Shown here piece after piece: positions 23,146 to 33,187 of a stretch of DNA of 64,000 bases. This DNA is from Talpa occidentalis (Eukaryota; Chordata; Mammalia; Eulipotyphla; Talpidae), in NCBI RefSeq assembly GCF_014898055.3, contig NW_023601433.1, positions 18,837,641 to 18,901,640 of the forward strand. Reading direction: 5' to 3'. The stretch's first letter is position 1; every line of letters begins with the position of its first letter. The position numbers and the translations under genes are program-made. The notes beneath the pieces are model-generated. The model saw only the letters and a program-made list of their open reading frames with translations, was not told where the DNA came from and ran no database searches.

Positions 23146-24187
23146 TCAGAGGGCCTCTGCTCTGTAGGCTGAGTGGAACCTGGACCAGGGGCGCAGTGAT
23201 GCATACCCGAGTTGGGCCCAGCACTCGCATACATACTGATTATCCACAGGGACCAGTTTGACCCTGCAAAGCTGATGCCAAGACGTGTTGCCCAAGACCT
23301 TGACAGCCGTTGGTGTAGTCAGGATGATCTTGTGTGGACCCATCCACTTTGGCAGAAGTGATTCTGGAGAGATGGCTTTCAGAAGAACCTGGTCTCTAGG
23401 ACACAGCAGGTTGACATGTGCATCAGGGGACGGAGGCACAGGTTGTGGCAGACAACGGTCTGTGTGTTCTTGGAGCAGCTGTCTGAGCAAAGAGCAGTAT
23501 GGAAAATATCCAGCCAACAGTGTAGGATGGACGGGGAGCTCATGGTTAGTAAGAGGAGGTCTGCCATACATCCGTTCAAAGGGGGTCAGGAACAAGGGGC
23601 CACAAGGGGTGACTCAGAGGTGCATTAAAGCCAGTGGGAGCAGCTCCACACAGAATTTCCCCAGCTCAGTGGAGAGTTTGGTTAGGTGGTCTCTGGTCAG
23701 ACCATTTACCCGTTCTACCTTACCAGAGGATTGCGGTCGGGAGGGAATGTGTAGTTTCCATGTGATGCCCAGGGAGGAGACCTGTGGAGTAATCTTTGAG
23801 ATAAAGGCAGGTCCACTGTCCAACTGGTGATGGTGTCCACCATAGTAAGAAGAGGGTGTTATCTGCGTTAGGGAGTGGAACACCCGTGAGGCCTAGCAGG
23901 TTGGAGAGTCGTCGATTGGGAGAGGGAGAGGAGAGGGTCTTTGACAAAGAGTAGAAATCTAACAGACAAGAGGGCGATGGAGGGGAGAGAGGCTGGTAAA
24001 TGAGTTGGTCGTGGAGCCGATGTGGAGAACTAACATGTACAGGTAGGCCCAGTGTGGGTTTTAAGGCCTGTCTAGCGAGACGAGCAGCTGCCACAAGTGT
24101 GTGCAAGCGGGCCTGCCATCCTCTTACAGTGGGATCCATTTGTTTAGAGAAATAAGCAACTGGTCGCTGGACAGCCCAGGTTGGCCC
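23146..24187 (-). pseudogene. ERV1 pol 3' part: RNase H and integrase, left arm
   Basis: The RNase H start is at about 24,030-24,187 (AYFSKQ-type lead, then DPTVRGWQARLHTLVAA). The integrase core is at 23,614-23,883 (LDSGPAFISKI with the second catalytic Asp; SSGKVERVN with the catalytic Glu). The integrase C-terminus is at 23,146-23,595 (LTPFERMYGRPPL; LLPKWMGPHKIILTTPTAVK). The region between RNase H and the core is shortened, so the zinc-binding end and first catalytic Asp are missing. Frameshifts separate the parts. Class I (gamma-like). Confidence 0.85.
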
Positions 24188-25095
24188 AGAACCCCTAGAG
24201 CAATGCGCTGTTGCTCATCTGTCAATTACAGGAATGGCTTTCCCGGGTCTGGGAGAGTGAAGGCTCATGTCAGAGAGCTTTGCCTGGATAAAGCAGAGAA
24301 AAAAGGGTGCCGAAACAAAGAAAAGCATAATCATGATCATTGGGCCTACTAGGGGCAGGATCCATGATGTCTTGGCCCCCATGTTCGGCTGATGATGTGG
24401 CGATCAGAGGGGGCTTTGCTGGTCAGATGAGCAAGCCCATGAATGATTTGGAGGAGAGGGAGGCACGATTTCTCACCAAAATCTCTCTCTCTGACCTTCA
24501 ACACTTTCTTTTGCTTGCTTTCATTCTAATGCCATTTCATTTTACCCATCCGGCTTTACATAATCTTAAGGCCCTTCAGAATATCCCTCTTCCATACATT
24601 TCTTTTTTCAAACACACATACATCACCTCACTTGCATTTACCAGACTTAGCAAAACCTGTTTTAGAAGGGAATTGAACACCATCTAAACAATGATGAAAA
24701 AACACAAATTTAAGGTAGATAGCCCCTGTAGCTTTTCATTCCTGACCCAGTGATTCAACTGGCAGAGAATGGTGTCCAAAGCCTGCATCTGTTGGGCGAT
24801 AATAATGTTTCCAATTTGGCTAAGGTCACCCTGCAGGGTTTGAATCCAGGGAGGATGAGGGGTGGTTGGCCATCTGGAGAGGATTTTTAAAAGGAGAAAT
24901 TCCAGCTGGGCTGACACTGTGTAAGAATCCCAAGCTGCAAAAGTTCAAGATGACAATGCTCACTGCGGGACTGAGATTGATCATAGCCTAGGGCTTCCTG
25001 GTGTAGGAAGATGGGGTGCAGATTTTCCATCTGAGCAGGTCGTGTGGAGTATGGCTGGCTTATGAATAAACTCTGTCCACCTTGAAGAGTCCTGT
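24188..25095. other. Unrecognised ERV-flanking sequence, left arm
   Basis: Holds a 77-codon minus-strand frame (24,684-24,917; contains SQIGNIIIAQQMQALDTI) and no clear domain. It could be further ERV remains outside the RNase H fragment. Confidence 0.35.
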
Positions 25096-25718
25096 TTGGA
25101 TTCTAATATACTGGTCCCCGAGTCTTTCTTAAGGGGAGCTAGAGACCCTCTCTATCTGCTCCTTGCAATCTGCACGTTTTACCACATGGGCCCAAGCCTT
25201 TGCAAGAGCTCCTGCATCCTCTATGCCATCCCTGTGCCCAGGATAGAGCAGCAGGTCTCTCCCAGCAAGGGGGCAGTATGGTTCTCAGGGAACTGAGCCT
25301 ATGATGGGGGAGAGAGGTCCAGGGTTTCCTGCCTCTGGCCCTGGGGCCTCTGACCCTGGGGCCATCCACACAGCCTCATATCCCTTCTGGGCCCTGTACC
25401 TGCTCAGCTCTCCCCAGCCCCTCCACACCCTACCACTCACCCACTCTGCTCCCCTCTAGGTGTTTCCCCTGATCCTTGGACCTCCTGGCCCTTCACCTGC
25501 TCTGCTCCAGGGACATCTGTGCTCCAGGGACATCAGTTTTGCCCAGATTTCTGTGCTGCAGTCCCGTGGGTCTCACGCTCCTCCTGGCTCCTGTGACTGG
25601 ACCCAGTCCCTGAGCCTCTCCAGAGCCTCAACCTTCCCTGGTGTACTCCTGTTCACCATGGCCACTGAGTGGTTGTGCTTTGGGGGTGGGGAGGCTTTTG
25701 TCTGGTTTGGTGCTATTT
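25096..25718 (-). pseudogene. 3' flank of SMOK-tail fragment, left arm
   Basis: GC-rich sequence downstream of the tail stop that resembles 61,490-62,072. It includes short repeats of CTCCAGGGACATC near 25,505-25,530. It extends the homologous block beyond the open frame, which argues for DNA-level duplication rather than chance similarity. Confidence 0.5.
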
Positions 25719-26363
25719 TTAGTCTTTGTTGCTCTGCAATTCGAATGCTGAACAGCAGCAACAAAATTCTAGGATAATATCTAATACCCTATCTCTGGCC
25801 CTGATGAATGCTGAAGGGGCCACTGCACTGGAAGACCAGCCACGTCTTGGGGGAGGTCTTAGGGTGGTGCTGCAGGGCTGGGGAGCTGGACAGATTGTGT
25901 TGGCCCTGCTTTCCTGGTCCCTCTCCAGCTGGGGGCCTGTCTCAGTGGTGCTGCTGTGCTCCCCAGCGTCCTCCAGCTGGAGGACTGACACCAAGGTGCT
26001 GCTGTGCTCCCTGGTGTCCTCCTGCTGGGGTCTGGCCACAGAGGTGCTGGTGTCCCCCCAGGCGTCCTCCAGCACCGGGCCTAGCGCAGAGGGTCTACCC
26101 TTCGCGGCATCCTTTAACAGGGAGCCTGGCCCTGCGGAGGTGGTGTGCTTCTGGGCGTCCACCAGCTCAGAGACACCTGCAAAGGTGACCCTTTTGCCCA
26201 GGGTGGCATCCGTTCCCCTCTTATGGACTTCCTGCTTTCGCAGGATACCCGGCCTTGGGGTATTCCCCGAAACCTCAGGCTGCGGGAGGCTGTCCTTGGA
26301 ATCGGGGTCACTGTGCTCCCAAAAGGTGACACGCTTTGGCACCCGGGAGGTGACAGCATTAGC
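25719..26363 (-). pseudogene. SMOK-type C-terminal tail fragment, left arm (open frame about 207 codons, no ATG)
   Basis: The frame is open from a TAG just upstream of 26,363 to the stop at 25,719. It has no ATG; the first conventional alternative codon is GTG at 26,340-26,342. Numbered from that GTG, it has KRVTF at residues 3-7, GILR at 32-35 and KRVTF at 50-54. A Ser/Thr/Glu-rich part with repeating GPQLE/GPVLE-D-A-W blocks follows, then a Cys-rich end. The blocks and the 3' flank match the tail of the pseudogene at 62,073-62,693 (GPVLxxAWG and GPQLE are shared). No kinase or UBA part lies upstream; that DNA is AT-rich and then a SINE. It is either a relic or an exon needing splicing. RVxF and [GS]IL[RK] are known protein phosphatase 1 docking motifs; binding here is inference. 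Confidence 0.6.
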
Positions 26364-26369
26364 AAGCTA

Positions 26370-26635
26370 ATATTGGTTGGGCAATTAAAGATAAATTCAT
26401 TGATTTTCAAACTCTAAAATGTTCCCTTATTTTCTGTAGATTCAGAGACATTATAAGGGAAGGACACAGGCTCAGATCTCTTTCTTCACCTTCCCTATGC
26501 CAGAGAAGCTGCGCTTGAATGTTTACAAATCATGACTGGAGAACAAGGATTGACAGATTTGTCTCTCGTCAAGGAATAAATATTTCAAACTTTATTCATC
26601 ATATATTGTAGTTTATTTTTTGTTTGTTTTTTTAT
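26370..26635. other. AT-rich sequence, no gene recognised (left arm)
   Basis: Lies directly upstream of the SMOK-tail fragment where a kinase domain would be expected. None is found. Mirror at 46,194-46,458. Confidence 0.4.
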
Positions 26636-26639
26636 TTTT

Positions 26640-26962
26640 TTTTATGGAGGCATGTTTTTATTTATTTATTTGTTTGTTTGTTTGTTTGTTTAAAAATGCA
26701 CTGGGTACAGTCAGAAGCGCGGGAGGGTGAGAGAATTCACCAGAGCCAGAGTGGGGAGCAGCAGAGCCAGAGTGGGGAGCAGAACAGGCAGAAGGACCGA
26801 AGTACACTGCTGAGGGGAGCAGCGGGCGGCAGGAGAGGTCTGCGCGCCATGTGGGACACTCCTCGGGTGGCCGGGGAGCAGCCGGGGGTCGAACCGGAGT
26901 CGCAGAGGCCGCGGGCAGCTTCACAACCCAGCGCTCAACCGCTGAGCCACCAGGGAGGCCCT
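26640..26962 (-). repeat. tRNA-derived SINE with internal duplication (left arm)
   Basis: The TTTATTTATTTGTTTG tail and GGGAGGCCC head show minus orientation. The phrase AGCAGAGCCAGAGTGGGG is duplicated near 26,740-26,780. The mirror SINE at 45,868-46,190 has the same duplication, so it predates the arm duplication. Confidence 0.9.
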
Positions 26963-27284
26963 ATTGTAGTTTCTTTTACAACTACTAAAATCTGCACTAC
27001 AGCAAGGAGATAGCCAAAGGCAATTAAATGAAGGTGGCTGGTTTTTCATTGTATTTACAAGGTTGAATTTAGCCTGAGGGTGTCATTTCCTTGTTCTAAG
27101 GAAATAATTTCCCTTTTCTCCAAGATTCTACATCTTTGGGTTTGCTCCATGAATTTTGAAGTGGCTGGAATTTAGGATGACTTAGAAAATTTGCATCAAA
27201 ATATGGGTCTTTGAGCAACCCTCATCCATCTTGTAGATTCTGACTCCCACGTATTAGAGCAAAAACTGTAAAGAACACACAGCA

Positions 27285-27582
27285 GGGCCTCCCTGGTGGC
27301 GCAGCGGTTGAGCGCTGGGTTGCGAAGCTGCCCGCGGCCTCTGCGGCGCCAGTTCGATCTCCGGCAGCTCCCCGGCCACCAGAGGAGGGTCCCACATGGC
27401 GCACAGACCTCTCCTGCCACCCACTGCTCCCCTCAGCAGTGTACTTCGGTCCTTCTGCCTGCTCTGCTCCCCGCTTTGGCTCTGGTGAATTCTTTCACCC
27501 TCCCACGCTTCTGACTGTACCCAGTGCATGTATAAACAAACAAATAAATAAAAATAAAAATACATGCCTCTTTAAAAAAAAA
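27285..27582 (+). repeat. tRNA-derived SINE (left arm)
   Basis: A near-complete member, GGCCTCCCTGGTGGCGCAGC at the head and A-rich tail after AAATACATGCCTC. GAACACACAGCA-type sequence flanks both sides (about 27,274 and 27,586), a target-site duplication. Confidence 0.93.
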
Positions 27583-28587
27583 AAAAGAACACACAGCAAT
27601 CAGAATAAATGTCCTCTGAAATTAAGACCTTTAAATGTCCCTTCATATGCCATCAGTTGATTCCATTGTTTTTAAAAATTAACTGCTGAGAGAGAAAAAA
27701 ATTTAAAAAAGGAAAAGTATGAGGATTGCGTATAAGAGAGCAAGTCAAAATATCTCAGAATAGCTTTCACTTCTTTACATATATATAAAAATGGAGTTTC
27801 GGAATTATCGCCAATTTCATGAGCTCTAATAAACATCTTTGTGTTTCACTTCATTTTCTTTTAATTTTTACTGAAGTTCCACTGGTTTCTACCATTATAT
27901 AGTGATAGGTTTTGCTGTACATTAAAAATTAACATTTGAATAAAAAGTTTCTATTCTTCACCATACAAGAACTCCTTTACCCAAATTCCTTTACCCAAAT
28001 TCCTCAGCCCCTTTTCCTGTTTCCCTCTGGCAAAGGATATTTGGTTCTTACAGACAAAGATGTTGTTTTTGGTTTGTTTTGTTTGTTCATTTGTTTTGTT
28101 TCTTTATCATCTATATAGGTGTGAAATTGTAACAGGGTGGTCCCCAGGAAAGGGGGTGGTTCCAGGTTTCCACCCCACCCAAGGGAGGGTGGAGCTGAGC
28201 AGGGAGAGAAGAAGCTGCAGAGGAAACTGAAGAAGGAAGGAAGCAGGATGGAACCAGAAGGAGACCCGGAGGTGGCATGTGGAGCAGAGAGAGGCATGAA
28301 GAAACCATGCCTGCCTTTAGGTCGTGGACTGGATGATGCAGATGTGGGCGAGAGACCCGTGGGGAGGTGGCAATGGCAGTTTTTGTCTTGCTTTTGATAA
28401 TTTACTCTTTTCCTTCCAGAATTGTCTGGTGGTTTCTGATCCTTTTCTATGGGTCCCCACTGGAAGATGCTTTAGACCTATGGCAGGCTTTGGGGCCTTA
28501 TTCTGGGCCAATCCCTTTTGGATGGACTTTTACCCACGAGGGGTCTGGTAACTTTGGGTACTTTATTTAGAAACTATAGAGAAACAC

Positions 28588-28790
28588 TTCGGCAGGGTGT
28601 GGGGTGTGGTGGGGTGGGGGGTTGGGGGATGGGGTGAGGGGGTGGGGAGGGAGGGCCAGAGAGAGGAAGGACTGGATTCAAAATAAGGGGGGTGCAATTG
28701 TATTGGGATTATAACAAAAATGAAAATGCATGCATTGTGCAAAGATGAAAAATGATGTAAGAATTACATAAAATAAAATATTAAAAAAGA
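28588..28790 (+). mobile_element. LINE-1 3' UTR fragment with G-rich tract (copy B)
   Basis: Counterpart of 780-985; the G-run is slightly shorter. Confidence 0.7.
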
Positions 28791-28939
28791 ATCTGTAGTC
28801 TTTGCCTTTCCTGTATTGTTTCCTAATTGTATTGAAGTTCCTTCCCAGTAAAGTCTCATATGTTTTGTGTTGATGCAGCGCATGGCAGAACCTATTTAGA
28901 GCAGGTAGGTTTGTGGTGTCTGGGCTGCCCCTCTCCCTG

Positions 28940-29076
28940 CCCTGTAACAAAATCGTATGGTGCTTTTAGTATCCCTCTGACTTATTTTAGATAGCAAAAT
29001 ATATATACTCTAGGTCAATCCATGTTGTTTCAAAGGGCAGGATTTCATCTTCTTATAGCTGAGTAGTCTCCCACTG

Positions 29077-29127
<51 letters not shown>

Positions 29128-29840
29128 CACATTTTTTTTATTTTATCATCTACCAGGGGGCTCTAAGTTTGTTTCTCTGTCTTGAGTGTTATGATAATGT
29201 TATGATGAACATGGTATTCCATATATCTCTTTGAATTTAAATTTGTATATTTTTGTGGTAAAGCTTGACAACTAAAGAGAAGTCAGCTAGCTGGGTCATG
29301 TGATATTATTTTCTTAAATTTCTTGAGGTATTGCCACACTATTTCCATGATTGCAACAATTTAAATCCGTAACAACAATCTACAAAGATTTTGTCTCTCC
29401 ACAACTTTACCATCACTTGTTTCTTGTCTATTTTGATAATAACCCTCTTAACAGATAGGAGATGATCGCTCATTTTGCTTCTGATTTGCTTTCTTAATAG
29501 GAGAGGAGGAACACGTGTTCATGGGCCTGCTGCCATCTCTGTCCTGTGGACAAGTCGCTCTGCAACATCTCTGTCCACTTTTTAATGGGGATATTTGTTC
29601 TTTTGTTGACGAGTTTAATGAGTTCTTTATAAAATTTCTATATTAAGCCCTTTTCTGACATATGTAAGTATTTTCTCCAAGTCATTAGTTTTTTTAATGG
29701 TGGTTTCTTTCACTCTATAGAAACTTTTTAGTTTAATATTGTCCCATTTGTTTATATTTGCTTTTGTTTCCTTTGACAATGTAATCCGATTGACAAAAGT
29801 CATCTCCAAGGCTGATTAAGGAACTCTGTCATTTTTGTTT
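28940..29840 (-). mobile_element. LINE-1 3' fragment, minus (copy B)
   Basis: Counterpart of 1,140-2,040 with the same IKLKSFYRVKET frame. Confidence 0.75.
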
Positions 29841-29859
29841 TTCTGTGTATTTTGTGATT

Positions 29860-30330
29860 TGAGAACTTCTATCCATGTCTTTACTCCACTGTTGGTGGAA
29901 ATGTAGACTGTTTCCTTTCCTAGAAAATTAGAACAGATATTTCTGAAAATACTAACAATAGTTCTACCTTATGATCCAGCAATCCCATTCTTAGATATCT
30001 CTCTGAAGTATACAAAAACACTAATATGAAGGGATATGTGCACTCCTATGTTCACTGTAATGGTATTTTCAATACCAAAGTGATGGAAGCAACCTAAGGG
30101 TCCAACAACAGATGAGTTGGTTATGAAGATATGGCACACAACACACGAATACTACTCAGCTACTAAAAAACCCCTCCGGATTAAATCTTGCTATTTGCAA
30201 TAATATTGATGGTACCAGAAGAGACTATGACTCACAGAATTAGTTAGAAGAAAGATAATACCAGGGAGAGTAAATGGTTTGCCCACAGATCCAAAACTAT
30301 AGCCTAATTTGAAAATAAACGAAAATCTCT
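29860..30330 (+). mobile_element. LINE-1 3' fragment, plus (copy B)
   Basis: Counterpart of 2,055-2,530. Confidence 0.8.
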
Positions 30331-30831
30331 TACTTAGACCAATTTTCCATCAACTACTTAAAAATTTATGGGCACAGAATGACCTACATCTATTTCAAAC
30401 ATAGTGTTTTTCTTTAGACTGTTATTTCATTGCAATCTGATTCCGTATGAAAACTTATAACGTAAAAAGTTAATGAAGGTCTCTTTATTAAAAGAAATGG
30501 ATAAAAGGGATCTGAAAAGCATTATCCTTCAGGACTATAATGTGAAACCCTGCCATTTGTTATTTTCCATTTTGTTATGATAAGAATGAAAGGTTAAATA
30601 TTTTCATATTAGTTTTTACTTTGACATTTACCAAAAAGACTCTTCATTTTCAGAGTCACTTAAAAACCAGAAAAACTGTTCATATCAACCATGTAGTATA
30701 TAGTCCTTACACATGCTTACCAATTAATTTAAATCTAAAAGTTGCCTGTGACATGATTCTTTGATCAGTAAAGACACATTAATTTTATATTAAATTCTAT
30801 ATGGCCAATACTGCAGTGAGAATTATTGGGA

Positions 30832-31080
30832 AAGGGGCCTCGCTGGTGGCTTAGGGAGTCTCAGCTCTGTCACTGCTGTGGCCTGAGTTCAATTCCCCAC
30901 GAGGGAGCTAAGCCACATAGGGTACAGCAGCCTTCTCCTGTCATGCCTGCTGCTCCCTTGAGCAATGTATTTCAGTACATCTGCCTGTTCTGCTCCCCAA
31001 TCTCTCTGGTGAATCCTCTCAACCACTGCACCTCTGGGCTACACCCCAGTTCTTCTATGCTTAAAAAAATACATTGGAAA
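30832..31080 (+). repeat. tRNA-derived SINE, decayed (copy B)
   Basis: Counterpart of 3,035-3,285. Confidence 0.88.
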
Positions 31081-33187
31081 AAGGTGGCAGTCTTTGTTTG
31101 GAAAGTCTGCAAAGCAGATCAAGGAGAAAAGACTTTAATGAAAAACTATTTGAGAATAGTAGAGAGCAATATGATGAAGGGATAAACATGGTCACTCTAA
31201 CTAAAGCATAAACTAACTGAATTATAAACATTTTGAGAATAAATCAATCAGCTAATTCTGTTACATTACATTCATTTATCAACACTTAATCGACTTGCTT
31301 CAGTGTATTTCTGATACATTGTCTAGTCCACAAATCACTATACAACAGAATACAACTTAAATATATGAAGGAAAACTCCATTATGGAAGTTTGTAGATGG
31401 CTCACAGCTATTCCACGCAAACACAGTTTGGGAACCTCCCCTCAGGAAACCACAGGAAACAGGTCTTGGGCCCAAAGTCTCTACACGGGTGGTGCCAAAA
31501 TATGCCTCCCGTGGGGCAGAGAAGTGTGCAGGCATGAGCCACAAATCCATGGTCCTCCTTGGAACCCGGGTCCAGGTTAGTTATTTAGGCTTGTGAAATA
31601 GGACTTGGGCCCTATTCCAAAATGTGCTGGGATCAAAACCATGGCAATACAACCCTGCATTTCCATTACATTGTGAGTGCTCCTGCATCAGGAAATAATC
31701 TCCTCTTTTCACCACCATAGAGGACACTTGATTTTCCTAGGGCTACAGGAATTAAGAGTAATATTTTACTATTTCGTCTATTTCTTTCAACTACCACTAT
31801 TCCCTATTGGAATTGCATTAAGCCAAATCAGACTGGAAAGGAAAGGAAAACAATGAAATAACTGCAGGGACATAATTTGAGGAACATTTTCCAGGACATA
31901 ATTTGAGGAAATTCAAGGACTTTCTATATTATTGATGCAGATGTTGGCTACATAGATCAACTGAGGAGCAAGCATTTTCTTACCCATGACTTAGATGTGG
32001 TATAAACGAATTAGAAATTTCCTCCACATCTGAGGATTGGAAAGCTGATAGTATACCAGAGACTATAATTCAACTAAGAGGCCCACATAGTAAGACCTCC
32101 ATAATGGATCATGGTTTTTAGCAGTTATGTAAGCAAAATACCCAAAAGCAATAATTAATATACATATGTGTGTTACACTAGTTTATAACACTGCATAAAT
32201 TTTTGGAGTACAGCTTCACACCTATTAAAATGTGTAATTCCACACCACACACACCAACAGAGTTCTAATGAGCCTCCACTAACAGGCTTCCCCTAACACA
32301 TGCCCCCTCTCCAGGATCAGGTCCTCCTGCCAATTTGTGTCTGCACAAAGCATCGACTTCTCTTCTTCCGCACGCGCGCATGTGTGTGTTGTGTGTGTGT
32401 GCCCTCCCCAGTGAAATGGAGGACTCTGGTGAAGTTTTTCTTAGAGGTGACCCAAGAACCCCCATCTGTGACCCCAACACCTCTCCCAAGGAAACAAGGA
32501 AAGTCTGAGAAACTGTCATCCAGGCAAACTGGTTGGGATTATTGGGCATAAAATGGCATTAGCAAAAACAAATTAAAGTATGGCGTTTAGTTATTATGTC
32601 AACATTTCTGCATTAGTGGTAAAAAAAAATCTGTACCCATGTAGGATGTTAACAAAAGGGAAATGGTGTGGGATAAACAAGACCTGTACTGCCTTGCCAC
32701 TTTTTTGTAATTCGAACAGTATTCTTTAAATGTTATTTTTAAAAATACTCTCAATATTTAATAGGTTATAGATGGAAAGTTTTTTTTTCTTTTCCAGTTT
32801 CCCAGGTATCACCGTCCAGGAGTGGAGAGAAGGGTTCTGGGGAGAAAAGCTGGAAACCTCACACACAGGGCAGGCTCCGGAGTCTCCTCTCCCCTGAGCC
32901 CTGCTGCTCAGACTCCTCACAGAGCATCTCACCCCAGGACGCCGCGCTCCAGGACCCCCAACTCTGCCCACCTCAGCCCCCGCCATGTCCTGGAGGCTCC
33001 ACCAGAATCCGAAACAGGCGGCAGCGCCCCCGTGTGGCCACAGGCTGAGCACAGGAGCCCAGAGCCGCCCTTTCTCCTGCTCAGCCAGGCCCTCCCCAGG
33101 CTCCCTGGGCCCCCAGCGGCAGGACAGGGATCTGCACACAAGGGGCGCCCAAGTCCAGTGTCAGGTCAGTGTCCTCCAATTTTCTTA

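Larger units (their letters stand above)
27809..33187 (+). repeat. Segmental duplication unit, copy B (inside left palindrome arm)
   Basis: Direct copy of 1-5,402, offset about 27,808 bases at its start. It has the same order of L1, SINE and unrecognised sequence. The GT/AT tract at about 29,077-29,128 is shorter in its AT part than in copy A. Unlike copy A, it continues without a break into 33,190-36,051, which indicates that copy A is the truncated one. Confidence 0.95.

Noticed and set aside
25726..26370. 214-codon plus-strand frame opposite the SMOK-tail fragment in the left arm
   Set aside because: Antisense shadow. Homology to the 62-kb tail lies on the minus strand.
27285..27360. tRNA gene-like B box (GTTCGATCTCC) in many places
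   Set aside because: These are heads of tRNA-derived SINEs with attached bodies and A-rich tails; none folds convincingly as an isolated tRNA gene.
30826..31185. 119-codon frame present in all three amplicon copies
   Set aside because: It is largely translated SINE and tail, so its conservation reflects recent duplication, not coding.
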